The notes beneath the pieces were generated by a model. It was not told the origin of the DNA. It saw nothing but the letters and a program-made list of their open reading frames with translations, and did no database searches. 64,000 bases of DNA from Colius striatus (Eukaryota > Chordata > Aves > Coliiformes > Coliidae), in the NCBI RefSeq assembly GCF_028858725.1, contig NC_084771.1, positions 11,374,915-11,438,914 on the forward strand. The letters run 5' to 3'. The position numbers were made by a program, and so were the translations under genes. Positions 12,027-23,930 of the stretch are shown here, one piece after another; within the stretch, counting starts at the first letter, position 1; every line of letters begins with the position of its first letter.

Positions 12027-14183
12027 GCGCCCCCCCCGGGACGGCATCGCCGCACCCCGACCCGTCGTCCCCACGGGGACAGCCGCGGTGGTACCGCGCC
12101 GTGCCCGGTGGTCGTGGGGTGGGGGGGTCGGGTCGGGTTTGGCTGCCAAGGGCCGGGGTGGACACTCAGGCGCTGGTCCCTTGGGCCAAGTTGCTTGATC
12201 TGGAAACGTCTGTGAAACGGGCACAGATCCCTGTCCCCTCTGCAGCCCCCGTCCATCCCCCCCACTCCTTAGCAGGCATCCATAGCAGCCCAGGGGCTGT
12301 CTACCCCCAGTACCACCAAAAAGTCTGAAGTCACACCAGAAGCTCAGGGCAGAGAGGCTGGAAAGGGGCTTTTTTGTACCCAGACCCACAGAGCCAGCCC
12401 ACACACAGCCTACCTCAGGCTTGAGGTTCTAACAGGACCTGGACCTTCTGGCCCAGACATTTCCCTGTGTCCCTCCTCGTGCTGCTTTCTCCAAGGCAAC
12501 AACTGCTGCTCAGGAGCAACAAGGAGCCCTGTGATGCCCCTCAGCCGCAATTATAAATGTTTGGGACCTAGTTTGACAGTCCCACAGACACAAGGCCTCT
12601 CCTTGCTGACACTAGACACCAGCTACAGACCCCACAGGAGCTTCCCCCTCACTTTATTCCTCTCGGTCCTTCCAGGCTAGTCACCCATCCCTTCTGGTAG
12701 CACTGAGCACATGAGCAAAGCGACATTGCCAGCTCAGGGAGGGGTTAGAACCTGCCTCAAAGAAGTGAAGCTGAAGCCATCAAGCCCTCAAGCATCCCAG
12801 GTAGGTGCCCAGCAGCACGGGCACCCACTCCCTGGGGCAGGGAGCTCGGTGTTCCTGCAACAGGCAACGCAGGATCTGGGTGCATGAGAGAAGGGGGTGA
12901 AAAAAACAGCTCTGTGACTTGTTACTCTAACAGATGGGCATAAGCCAGGGTGATCCCACTGCCCTCGGAGCTGGTGGCAGCAGGAGCACTGGTGCCCTCC
13001 CCAGCAGGGGCCAGTGAAGTGAGTTCTCCCTGCCTGGTACCCAGCCGAGCCTTTCCAGGCTCATTTTTGGGCATTTTTAGGCTGAGCGTTTCTCCATCGC
13101 CACAGGATCCTGCCAGAGATGTTTCTCCAGCAGGAGTTTCTCCAAGAGGAACGAGTCCCTGACAGCATCTCTGAGCCCCAGCTACAGCCTGGAGCCTTAA
13201 CACCGCATGTCGCTGCGCTCCACGAGCCCCTCCTCTCCTCCCCATCGCTCCCAGCTCCGTCTTTAAAGGCACAGAAAGGGACCGAGCTGCCCGATTCCCA
13301 GCCACTGCCAGCTGGCTGTGGGCACCTGACTCCTAAAAAAGCACGTGTGGTGTCCCCTCTTTCTCCCAGCCCAAAATCTCTCACTCCCACCTTGAGGTGC
13401 CGGTGCTTGAGGCTCCCCTCCTCTGACTCGCAGCATCCCGAGCGCAGCCCGCGTCGTGCTCAGCCAGCACCGCTTTATCCCTCACCCGCTGCCGAGGGAG
13501 GGCTGAAAAGGCATGAATGCAGCAGAGAGACCGAGGCAAGTGGGAGGGTGGGAAGCAGAGGGAGAATAGCAGCCTCCTGGTGAGTTATTGACCGCAGCAT
13601 CTCTGAAGAGGAGGGCTGGGAACCCGAGTGCGTTTGCAAAGCAGAAAAGTTCAGAGGCGCTCCCAAAGGAGGGGTCTGGGGCAGAGCCTCTGCTGGGGTT
13701 TTGGCTGTTGGAAGAGGGATGTGATCCCCTGACAAGGCACAATATGACCCGTGTCAGAGGAAGGTGTGAAACTCGGTCACATTTCTGATCATCTCTCCCC
13801 GTGTGGGCTCTGTGGGAGCGAGTGGCTGCCCCTGAACAGAAGCTTTCACATCCCTGAGCAGCTCCAGCTGTGCCCCACACACCGCTGCCTCTGCCTCTTC
13901 ACAGCCACCACCTGCAGCTGATCCCAGCTCCTCTTAACCGAGCTTTTGAACTGGTTTCACTCCTCCTTCCAGTTTCCATTACCTTTGAACCTCTCAAGTG
14001 CTCTTTGGGGTCTCGCCTAAAGAGATGGGAAGAGAAGCAGTTCCCCCGGGTCCCATTCTATGCCTTTATTTTAGAGGCTGTCAGCACAGCTCCTGCCTGC
14101 GACAGCTGATAGCACCAAGATCCAGGCACTGAGATGGCAGCAGAGCCGGCATCCCCACTCTGCAAGTCCTCAACGCTTGTTGC

Positions 14184-14269
14184 AGATCTCTGCCTCGGAG
14201 CAACCCTCATCCCTGGCAATCCCCACAGATCTCTGCCTTGGAGCAACCCTCATCCCTGGCAATCCCCAC
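14184..14269. repeat. 43-bp direct tandem duplication
   Basis: Two copies starting at 14184 and 14227, each beginning AGATCTCTGCCT and ending in CTGGCAATCCCCAC, nearly identical. A recent local duplication in noncoding DNA. Confidence 0.8.
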
Positions 14270-14793
14270 CCCCTCCCAGCAATTCCTCCCTGTTTTGCTC
14301 TTCCCACTCCCTCCACATACCCTCAACACCACAAACAAACAAAAAAACTGTTGCCCCTCATCAAAAAAAGAGTTTCTCTAGATGCACATGTGTGTTCACA
14401 AACCCAAAAGAGCTAAATCTGGAGCCTGGAGAACTCAGCTGTGATTTTAAAGCAGCCGGGAGAGCTCGGCAGCGTTCCCCAGGCAGGTTGTCCACCTGCC
14501 TCTGCGCCCTGATCCTGCCTGTGCAAACAGGGGGACAATGAAGAGCTGTGAATCAGTCTGGAAGTGAATGGCCAGGAGGAGAATATCCCAGGGCACAGCT
14601 GAAGATGTACGATCTCCTCTGATGCTCTTAGCCAAGCTCAGGTACAGGGGGAGGGCAAATCCATCTTCAGGTAAAGATGATGCAGGGAGGGGGAGAAGGA
14701 GGGCAAAAAAAAAAAGAGAGGGTAATGAGAACATGCAATTTCCCTGATTAAATCAGGCAGAAACAATGAGGTGCTGGTGCCCTCTAATTTTTA

Positions 14794-14870
14794 GATTCAC
14801 AGATTTTAGGGTCAGAAGGGACCATGATGTTCATCTAGCCTGACAGTCTGTATTATGTAAAAGCCACTTG
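14794..14870 (-). mobile_element. Old amniote CR1-like LINE 3' fragment
   Basis: The motif CACAGATTTTAGGGTCAGAA, followed by GGGACCATGATGTTCATCTA, matches the antisense 3' end of ancient CR1 copies shared by birds, turtles and crocodilians. It is more diverged than the other CR1 copies in the window. Confidence 0.5.
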
Positions 14871-15380
14871 AAGACAGACAGTGCCACTCGCTTTCTAGAA
14901 GCAACAGCAAGTGCTGGGCAACTTGCTAAAAGACTGAGCTTCTCCTCAGCTGGAGGGACAAGTTGGCTCCCAACACGTTTCAATACAGAGGAGGGCAGGT
15001 ACATCCACCCCACCAGACCCAAGCTGAAGCTGACCAGACGTCAATGCTGAGAGAGAGAAAACATCCTTTCCCCTCCACATCACGTAGTTCCTTCGCCCAG
15101 CAAAGAGGGATAAGCAAGGTAGAAAAATTAAAACAACAACCCCTTCCTTGCTGTTTTGTTTTTTCCTAGTCCCAGGGGAAAGAAAAAGGCCCTACAGACA
15201 TCCTGTCCCCGACATGTCTCCCGGCCGCTTTGGTGTAACCCCCCTTCATCTGCAGCCACGCAGCTTCGTAGCAACCAGAGCTGAGCCTGACCCGCCGTGT
15301 GAGCCGGCTCCTGAGCTCCTCGCTCAGCCCGCAGCACCGCGGGGGTGTAGTCATTGACTGCAATGTGAGTTTCCCTCTGA

Positions 15381-15470
15381 AGATGGAGCCAGGCAGCATA
15401 AAACATCAATAAAGAGCTCAGGATTCGTCCCTTTAATGAGCTGAGATTGTAACACGCTGGCGGAGCTCGC
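15381..15470. promoter_or_regulatory. Candidate conserved noncoding block
   Basis: Unique, AT-balanced DNA with ATAAAACATCAATAAAGAGC and TTTAATGAGC (TAAT homeodomain cores), set in GC-rich low-complexity DNA upstream of SPRY3. Conservation cannot be tested here. Confidence 0.3.
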
Positions 15471-16810
15471 CAGCAGCTGCCCATTCTGTCAGGAGGAGTA
15501 GATGCTGCCGGAGAAGTGTTAAGTGGGTCCTGCTGACTCATCGATGCAGATGGCTCGTCCCCGCGCCGTGCCCAGGCAGGAGCTGCCGTCTGGGGGAGCA
15601 TCCAGCGCAGTACCCCGAGGTGTGAGCCCATGGGAGGGTGAACACACAAGCAGGTGTATTGGGGTGTTTCCCTCTACATCCCATTGTGCAGAGCGAGCGC
15701 TGAGTGTGGGGCAAAGCCCCTCCATGTGCCAGTGCATTGACACGCTCCCTGAGCTCCCACAGCAGCTCTTCTTCCACAGAAAAGCTTTTTATCCCTGCCA
15801 GGTCCCTCACCCAAAGCCACATCACCCTCCAAGCGCAGAAAGCAGAGGGATGACATGACTCAAGTGTGGTCGAGCTATGCACTGCAGAGACCCCATCCCT
15901 GGGCAGGGAGGGTAGAGCCAGGCAGTGTGTTAGGTGCAGAGATGTGAGGGGGCAGGGGGCATCCTGTCCTTACAGGGGTTGCCTTACTGGGAATTCACAT
16001 GCTCCAGGTCCCTGGAAGGCCTGGCAGCCACTCAGACACACATTCTGCCTGTGGTACGTGCAGGCAGCTCTGGAGCTGGAGCCTGGCTGGCTGCACAGGG
16101 TCCTGCCTCAATGAAGAGCAAGGGCACAGAGTTAAAGGCTTCTCCTTCCTATTAGGAACGGTCTGTCTTTGGGGAGCCAAAGCTTGAGGTCTGTGTGGGG
16201 TGCCATGGATGGGTGATGAGCATTTCCCTACCCAAACCTCACTGCTACATCCTGAGGAATCAAGTACCAAAGGACTCTGAATGTCCTCAGAAAGCCCACA
16301 GAGCACTAGTCTCTTGCCAACTTGACCTTGCAGCCTCTGTCTCTATAGCACCTTCAACCCCTGGCTGGATGGGAACACGATGCTCCCATGACCCTTTTCC
16401 ATCCCCCAGCCCTCAGGACTATCTCTCTCCCTGGCTTCTCTGCCCTATGTTCTCTGTGATGTTTCCCCACCATCCTGATCTTTCCTAGGAGCAGTCCCCA
16501 CCCACAGTTTCACATCTTCAGCCTTTCCAGAGGTCCCAGGCTGAACTCTGCCACATCTGTGGGATATCTCTCTCTCAGGGGCCCAGGAGTGCTCAGTTCT
16601 CCACAGACCAGCACCAAATGTTCCAGCAGCAAATGCTCCACCTCTTCTTCCCCTCTAAGCCCAAGCACCTGACCCAAGCATCCTCCTTCACTCTGGTACT
16701 GCTCTTCCCACTCCAGTCCGAGCCCTCCTCTTAGACCCCACTGAGCAGAACTCACTCCTGGGGGGTGGAGGCAGCAGGCAGGGGGAAGGGCAGCAGCTCC
16801 CCCCCAATTC
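15471..16810. other. Intergenic, nothing recognised
   Basis: GC-rich noncoding DNA without recognisable repeats, exons or RNA genes. Confidence 0.45.
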
Positions 16811-16945
16811 CTTTGCCTTCAGCACTTTGAGTTCCCGTTTCAATGTCACTTTAACTTGGGCGCGTGTGCCGGGGAGAGAGGCTCGGTATTAAATTGCCAA
16901 TCTGGTCACATGTTGCCGGGGATTTGGCCGTAGCTAAGCAGCACC
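16810..16945. promoter_or_regulatory. Candidate conserved noncoding block
   Basis: Unique sequence with TTTCAATGTCACTTTAACTT, GGTATTAAATTGCCAATCTG and a CACATG E-box. It is distinct in base composition from the flanking purine-rich runs. Confidence 0.3.
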
Positions 16946-17879
16946 ACCCCCGCATTCACTTTTTTGGCTGGTGACTCCTCTGCTCGGCGTAAGGCAGAGC
17001 CGGGGAAGAGCAGGAGGAACCAGAGGGGGAAGGAGGGGAAAAAAAAAAGAGAGGAAGGAAAAAAAGAAGCAAGCAGGCAAGTGCTTGTGAATGTCAGGAG
17101 CTCCTCGGCTGAGGGTGTGACAGAGAGCCTCCCCCTCCAAACTCGCTCCGGGTGAGAGCCAAAGAGAGAGGATTTCATTAGGATCTGGTAGCAGGCTATT
17201 TTCAGAGCTGACATCCTACCCACGGCTAAAAATAGCTGGTCCCCTCCACGCAAACCAGGGTTTCTTCTCTGTTAAACTTTAATAAACCTCGGCAAGGCTC
17301 AGACCTTGCTGTCTCCCCACACTTTGCTCCCTTGCTTGCTCTGCTCCCCTTCCATCATCCCTCGGCCATCCCTCACTCCCTGCTACCCAGGTGTCATCTC
17401 CCACCTGGTCCCACCTGGCAGCGACCAGAGTGGAGCTGCCACTGTGATGGGGCAGGGGGTGCAGGGGGCTGGGGTCACCTCTGTCCCCAAAGCAGCATCC
17501 TGTACACAGTGCCAGGGACTTTGGGAGGCCAAGCAGGCAGCGAGGGTTTGAGACCCCCCAAGCTGCTGCCAGGTATAGGCGGGGAGCCTCAAGCCTCCCT
17601 CCAGAGCTCAGTCCCACTCCCAGAAGCTGTCGGAGTGCCCCAAAAGGAGGGATCACGCACTGCACCCCAGCAAGGTCCAAAACCACAGCCCAGCTGCAGC
17701 CCCAGAGCATCCTCTCCACCGAAGGAAGGTGCTTTGCTTTGATGCCTGACGCTGATGCTGGATCTAGCACTCAGCCGCAGTCACCTCTAAGAGGGCTCTC
17801 CTAAAAATCCTGCCTAGCCTAAAAACCCCAACCCTCCCCCGGGCCCGGGAGCCAGTGCTGCTGCTAGCCCTCCTCTCCG

Positions 17880-17960
17880 AGGGGCTGCTCACAATTCCCT
17901 CCCTTCATTAGCACTGCCACCTCGGAGGTATTTATAGCCAGCCTACCCCCTTCTCCGGGC
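17880..17960. promoter_or_regulatory. Candidate conserved noncoding block
   Basis: Contains CACAATTCCCTCCCTTCATT (SOX-like CACAAT) and GGAGGTATTTATAGCC. Unique and AT-balanced between GC-rich segments. Confidence 0.25.
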
Positions 17961-18435
17961 TTTTGAAAAGACACCACCAATTTAACTCCTTCCCCTGTTC
18001 CTCTTGACTCCAGCTCAGCCTAGCAGCCCGAAATCCCATATCCTGGAATAAACAACCTCTACAGAGACCTTCCCTGCTCAGTGCATGCACCTTCCTTGTC
18101 CCAGCCCCAAATCTTCCACTTCCTTGCAGTCCCAGCAGAGCTGAGCCTCAGCAGAGGCTGTAGCCGGTCTCTGCTGCACTTAGGATGGAGCAGAGCTTCA
18201 CCTCCTTGGCTACCCAAAACAGTGGGGAAGGGATCTGTCCCCACCAGAGCACACCCCTTCCACTGCATCTCCAGGCAGGAGCAGAGCCTGGCACACAGTG
18301 GGGAACATCCCGGACGATGGGCACCGGTCTCACGGGCTCAGCCCCGCGCCCGCCAGCACCATGGGCTCCGCTTTGCCTTCTCCCTCTGCCCCGTGCCGGG
18401 TGCGCGCCGGCCCTGCGGAGGCCCTGGCCGCCGGC

Positions 18436-18540
18436 CAGCCAGCCATTTCCTGGTAATCTAATAGCTGCAGCAGATGAACCGAAAATGCATTTCCTGCCAC
18501 CCTGCTGTAAAATTGTTATTAATGCAAGGAGAGAAGGCAG
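18436..18540. promoter_or_regulatory. Candidate conserved noncoding block
   Basis: Contains TGGTAATCTAATAGCTGCAG, a CAGATG E-box, and TAAAATTGTTATTAATGCAA. The density of TAAT/ATTA cores and the abrupt drop in GC make it a plausible enhancer of the SPRY3 side. Confidence 0.35.
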
Positions 18541-19519
18541 CGCTGGCTCGCGCTGGCCCGGGGCCGCGGCGCAGCGGAGGGCAGCGGGGATGAGGCGCGG
18601 GTGGGTCTGGGCAGAGCAGCCGGGACCACGGGGATGGCAGCGGTGCCCCGGTGATGCTGCGAGGTTGGGGATGTGGGGCTGTATCCTCCACCGACAGCAT
18701 CGCAGCGTGCGGAAACTGAGGGAGCGGCGAGGGAATTGCATCCCATGGAAGTAGAATTGGGCAGAGGTGCCCAGGGCTGCCTCTGCCGTGAGGGGGGTGG
18801 CAAGGTGGGCTCAACATCCCCCTCGACCGTTCTCTCCAGCCGTGTCCCTGAAAGCTAAATGAGACGGGATCGCCGGTGCTGCGGCTCCTTCCCCCTCGTG
18901 CTCCCTCTCCGGGGAGGATCCCGGACAGCAAAGGCAGCGCGGAGGGGATGGGGCAGGGGAGAGGAGCCGGTGTGCCCTGGCAGATGGGCACCGAGAGGGG
19001 AGGATCCGTCACATATCCTCGCTGCCCTCCGCACGGCATCACCTCGTCACCTCATTCATCTCCTGCCTGTCTTGGTGGCCTGGGCTGACCCCTTCCCGGC
19101 CGGTGTCCCGGTTAAAATCGCCCATCCAGGTGCTGCTGGGTAAGGACCAGCCTATAGCAGCAGGTAAACAGTGACCCCCGGAGCTGAGTCTGCGGGGAGG
19201 GAGCAGCCACGCGTGATGGGGAGGGAGGAGCAAGGGGCTGGAGCTGGGACACGCGTGGCCTCGCCGCTCCGTTTCGGCAGCACTTGCTGTGTCCCCACAC
19301 GATCCACAGCCCTCAAGGGCTTTGCGAAGGACCCGCGGGGCCAGCAGGCAGCTCAGCACCCTCCAGCAGCCCCCTCCCCACTCCCTCCCAGCCCCACCGC
19401 GCCGTGTCACCGCCCCGGGGCGCTGCGGGGAAGGAGCGGTCGGCAGCCCCGGGGCCGCGGAGCCGGAGCCGCCAGGCGCAGCCCTTTTGCCACCTGGAGC
19501 CTGTTCCCTGCGCCGAGGC

Positions 19520-19785
19520 AGAGCTAAATTGGAAAAACACACACAATGACCTCTTGTGGAATGTAGTATGAATATTTGATAGGGCTAATGTAATCATATC
19601 CAATCGATACAGGCAGGAATATCTCTCTCTTTGCCCCCACCCCCGCGCTCACTCTGCTCTGTCCCTTCCTCTCTCTCCCTCTCTCTCCCTCGCTCTCTCT
19701 TTCATTAATGCATTCTCCACTTTACATTATTTATCAACTTCCTTCCTTTTTTTTTATTTAGAAAAAATAAATTAAATAACAGTGG
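19520..19785. promoter_or_regulatory. Candidate conserved noncoding block
   Basis: AT-rich unique DNA with TGACCTCTTG, TATGAATATTTGATAGGGCT and TAATCATATCCAATCGATAC, followed by a (CT)n-type pyrimidine tract at about 19650-19700, then ATTATTTATCAACTTCC and an AT-rich tail. The clearest noncoding AT-rich island between SPRY3 and TMLHE. Confidence 0.35.
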
Positions 19786-22080
19786 TTCTGGGGAGGCTCA
19801 GGGCCTCCAGCCTCGGCAGGGCACCTCTGGAGCTGGCACAAACTGCTCTGACCTTCCCTCACCTCCCTGCCTTTCCTCTGCCGACACGGAGAGGCTCTGT
19901 CCCAGACCCCGCAGAGCTGGCCGCCTCCAGGGAGAGCCCACGGCGTTCTGCTGGGCAGGTTTGAGGGGGGAAGCCCCGACTGCAGGGCTGTGCCCTCCCC
20001 ACAGCTCCTGGGGCCCGGCCGGGTGGGAGAGGAGCCACAGCCTGAGACCGCAGTGCAAGGGATGGGCCATAAGGATGGGGCCGGGGAGCCTGTGCAGGAG
20101 GCGTGGGGCAGACCTGGAGACGTGGGACGTGGCTTCTAGTGGGGCTCCAACCCTCAGCTCAGACACGTGGAGCTACTGAGGTGCTGGATTTAACGGGCTC
20201 TGTCTCTGTGTGGCTTTCACCTGACTCATCTCCTCTCACTGCTGGGAGAGGCTGATCTCCTCCCTCACCAAATATCCCCTGTGGGGCAGGAAGAGCATCC
20301 ACCTCCAGCACAGGAGGGGAAATTTGGGCTCCATAAAGGTTGCCCTTTGCCCTGTCTCCACAGGGAGGCATAGCATGGTGCAGATGCTGCTCCACACCTA
20401 CACCAGCACCCAGGGTGTCTATCCCTCCAGGGACACCCTGTTTTCCCAGGGGAACAATATGAGGCTGAGGGTTTTATCATTTTCCATGAGTGCAGGGTGT
20501 GAGGGCAGCCTGGGAGGGGACCTGCTGCTCCACAACAAACACACAGGCAATAAAGTTCAAAGGAAGGACTTGTCTTTGTCCACACTGCTCAGCTCCTCCT
20601 TTTCTGGAGGCTATCACCAAACATTTTCACAGAAATCAGGAAATTCAGTCAGTTCATGGGTCCTGAGACCTTCTGGAAGGTGCAACGGCCCATTGGCAGC
20701 CTGCAGTGAATTGGGGAGGATCCTTCCCTCTCCTATGCCTCAGGAGAAGGGGAAGAGGTTGGCCCTTGCTCTCCAAGATGCCATGATCCAAAGCATCTTC
20801 ATCAGGGATCAGAGGTTAGGCTGGAAGGTGAGTGATGATCCAACCTTAATGTTGGATGTAGCTTCCCCCCCACTGCTGGTATCCCCAGGCAGATCAGGGG
20901 ACATTTGGGCTTTCAGCTGGGAATGAGCTTGAGAGTATTGTGGGCTCCCTGGGGAAAACATATCCATATCCACCTGGGTCTGTTTGGAGAGACCAAAGGA
21001 CTGCTCACCCCAAGGCAGAGAGGGCTCAGGGTTTCCTGCTTCCTCACTGAGGGGTTTCCAGAAGGATCCCACAGAGCTGCTGCATTTCCCCACCACTGGA
21101 TCTTATGAGCCAGGGCTGCTGAGGGCACAGAGGAGGAAGAGCCACCCAGGTCTCCCAGAAGAACACAGTGGTGGTGGGGACCTCAGGGACTGTGACAGCT
21201 CTCCCCAGGTGATCCTCCCCCTGTGCTCACGCCCAGCTGCCGTCACACGTGTCACTGCTGCCCAGCTCTGGCTCGTGCTCCCCTCACAGCTCAGTTTTGC
21301 TGAAGCAGTAAAATCGATAATGGCCGTCTGCTGCTGGCCAGAGCTGGAGGGGGGAGCAGACAGAGGCTGAGGCGAGGTGGAGAGACAGGGAAGGAGCCGG
21401 GGGACCCCAGGGGCTTGGGGAAAGGCAGCAGAGCCACGTGTCAGGAGAAGGTTTGGATGGAGGAGACCTGCAAGGGCTTGTCTCCCATCCCCAGAGGGTC
21501 TGAAGGATGCACAGTGCCTATGCAACCCCCTCCCCCCACCTCCCACCCCCCTGGCAGAGACCCATCTGCACTAGACACACGGGAACCAACAGAGACTCTG
21601 CCTTAATGCGAATCACTTATTGACCCTGCAGAGCCGAGGGCGGAGGAAGCCTGAAAGGAGGAAGTGTAGGGAAAGAGCTCCAATTAGCAGCATCAAGGCT
21701 ATATATTATCCTCTGGAAGAAGTGCCCAGGCCAGCAGGCACCAAGCCAGCACAGTGGCTGCTGTACTGTGTGGTGCTGGGGAGGACTTGGCCTTGCAGAC
21801 CCCCCCAGAGCATCCCCCACTTGCTCCCCAGGAAAGACCCGCATGCTCACCCTCCTCCACAGCTCAGGGTGGCCACCGTGGCAAGAGCACAGGGTTGGGA
21901 GAAGGGAGACAGAGACAAGGAGCCCACCAAGAGGCTACAGGGACAAGTAGCAGAGACAGGCAGAGACTTTCCTTCTTGGCCCCTCATGCTCACCTCTCTG
22001 GACCACAGATGCCCACAGTGCTGCTCAGCATCATTTGAGTGGTTCCCTCTCACTTTCCCAAGGCCTTCAGATGTTGCAAC
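19786..22080. other. Intergenic, little recognised
   Basis: No supported exon. A small AT-balanced patch at about 21285-21345 (AAATCGATAATGG) may be another regulatory block. The rest is GC-rich unique DNA. Confidence 0.4.
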
Positions 22081-22395
22081 ATGGGGTTGTAGCAAGGTGA
22101 GGACTGGTCTCTACTCCCAAGAAACAAGTGACAGCACAAGAGGCAACAGCCTCAAGTTGCACTAGGGGAGGTTTAGACTGGAGATCAGAAAGAACTTTCT
22201 CAGAGAGAAAGAGAGATCTATTAAGCATTGGAATGGGCTGCCCAGGGAGGTGGGGGAGTCCCCAGCCCTGGAGTTAGTGCCAAGCTGTGGAGCTGAGGTG
22301 CTGAGGGGCAGGGGTTAGTGGTGGGCTGAGCAGGGTGAGGTGTGATGAGCTTAAAGGGCTTTTCCAACCAAAACAACTCTGTGATTCTGAGATGT
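22081..22395 (+). mobile_element. CR1 LINE 3' fragment
   Basis: Contains the CR1 landmarks in order: ACAAGTGACAGCACAAGAGG, CTCAAGTTGCACTAGGGGAG, GGGCTGCCCAGGGAGGTGG and the terminal AAAGGGCTTTTCCAACC with TCTGTGATTCTG. Confidence 0.85.
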
Positions 22396-22527
22396 CTATA
22401 AGATGACACCAGAGCAGGGTGGAGAGAACCTGGACCACAGCTCTGTGAGCTGGTGAGGAACACTCTCCCTGCCCAAGGGTGCAGAGGCCATGGCAGCACA
22501 GGACTCCAGGCACAGGTGAGCAGCCAG

Positions 22528-22645
22528 GAGCGGGGCTGGGAGCGGGGCTGGGAGTAGGGCTGGGAGCGGGGCTGGGAGTAGGGCTGGGAGTAGGGCTGGG
22601 AGCAGGGCTGGGAGCGGGGCTGGGAGCGGGGCTGGGAGCGGGGCC
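22528..22645. repeat. 12-bp G-rich minisatellite
   Basis: About ten head-to-tail units of GGGGCTGGGAGC with variants (GGGAGTAGGGCT). The plus strand has many runs of three or four G separated by 2-3 nt, so it meets the simple G-quadruplex pattern throughout. Confidence 0.85.
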
Positions 22646-22649
22646 GGCC

Positions 22650-23480
22650 TTTCCCAGGCTCTGCCGTGCTCCACGCTCTGGTTCCCGGCCAGTTTATCAG
22701 CCACTGGAGCACAACCAAGGCAACATCAGCCAGGGCAGAACAAACAAACATCCGAGTTTCGGCTTCCTTCCTTCCTTCTAATAACTCCCCCCCTCCACCA
22801 AGAAAAAAGAGAGAGAGAAAGGGAAATTGAATCTTTTTTTAAAACCCCGAAAGAAGCCAAACAAACAAGCATTTGTGTCTCCATGGGGACATGATGCATT
22901 CTTGGGAGTGAGAGCTTGGCCTCAGGGAGAAGTAACGCTGGAGCAGCAATGCCAGTGATATGAGTGGCCCCATGGGCAGCCCACCCTGTGCCAGGAGGGA
23001 TTCACGTCTGTCCCTCAGCTCAGACAGCCCTCAGGTTGAGCACCCCCATTGCAGCTTTGCTTCAGGTTTTAGCTCTTTTTCTTAAAACACTTGCATGCTC
23101 CAGGTTTTCCTGCTGAGTTCCATTCCCTCAATCTTCTTGAGATCACTGAGCAATGTCACTGTAAGAGACAGATGTTTAGAGGTGACTTTAGTCCTAATAA
23201 ATGTCATGAAAGGAAACAGAAGGAGCAGAAAGGCTCAATCACTTATCACACATCATAAAATCCCCCTGGACTCTTAACAGCCACGTTTCACCAGTTCCTA
23301 GCCTACCTAAAGGGACAGTCCTGGTGGGTAAAAGTTGTTTTGCTCTTTGTATTTCACTACAACAGCCTTGCAGCAGGGGAAGGTTAGGACCAACCAGCAA
23401 CTGGAGCTCCACAGTCCTGCCTCTTGCCTTTTCTAAAAGGTCCTCAGATTTCCCCCCCACCTTGCTGTGCCATGTCATCC
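22650..23480. other. Intergenic, nothing recognised
   Basis: Unique noncoding DNA without supported exons. Confidence 0.45.
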
Positions 23481-23489
23481 ATGATGGGT

Positions 23490-23930
23490 GTTTAGTTGGG
23501 TTGAGTTGGGCCATGTTGCATCATTTGGGTTGTGTTGTGTTACTCTCATTGATTTATGTTGGATCATTCATGTTGTGTTGGGTCATTTGGGTTGGGTTTG
23601 GTTGGGTATATCACGTTGGATTAGATTGTTGGGTCATTTGTGTTGGGTTGGGTTTGGTTGCATCATCCATGCTGGCTCAGGCTGGGTTGGGTTGGGTTGG
23701 GTCATTTGTGTTGGGTCACTCACATTGGCTTGAATTGTGTTGGGTGATTTCTGTTGGGTTGAGGTGGTCTGGGCAGCATTATTCAGGTTGGGCTGTGTTG
23801 GGTTGAGGTGTTCTCTGGGTGGGATCATTCAGGTTGGGTTGGGGTTGTGTTGGGTCATTCATATTGAGTTGGGTTGAGGTGGTCAGGACAGCATTATTCA
23901 GGTAGGATTGTGCTGTTTGAGCTGCTGGAT
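23490..23930. repeat. Degenerate TTGGG-rich satellite-like tract
   Basis: Irregular tandem array of GTTGGGTT and TTGGGTCATT units (for example GGGTTGGGTTGGGTTGGGTC at about 23685-23702) on the plus strand. The longer pattern (GTTGGGTCATTCAGGTTGGG) recurs with substitutions. Frames through it give Gly/Trp/Val-rich translations that are artefacts. Confidence 0.75.

Larger units (their letters stand above)
10480..12290 (-). promoter_or_regulatory. SPRY3: CpG island, probable SPRY3 promoter
   Basis: Extremely GC- and CpG-rich DNA about 3-4 kb upstream of the SPRY3 coding exon on the minus strand. Two good minus-strand splice donors lie in it: GGTGAGTCC (exon end at about 11462) and CGGTAAGC (exon end at about 11833). 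These are candidate ends of noncoding first exons. Long stop-free frames here, including one of 547 codons on the minus strand, follow from the lack of AT-rich stop codons and are not genes. The island also carries the CACGCGTG cluster. Confidence 0.65.
12290..15380. other. Intergenic, upstream of SPRY3
   Basis: No supported exon. Contains a 43-bp tandem duplication at 14184-14269 and an old CR1-like fragment near 14794-14870. The open frames lack family resemblance and splice context. Confidence 0.5.

Noticed and set aside
22396-22751. Pro/Gln/Ser and Gly/Leu repeat frames on both strands
   Set aside because: Translations of the 12-bp G-rich minisatellite.
23488-23806. Trp/Gly/Val-rich frames
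   Set aside because: Produced by the TTGGG-type satellite tract.
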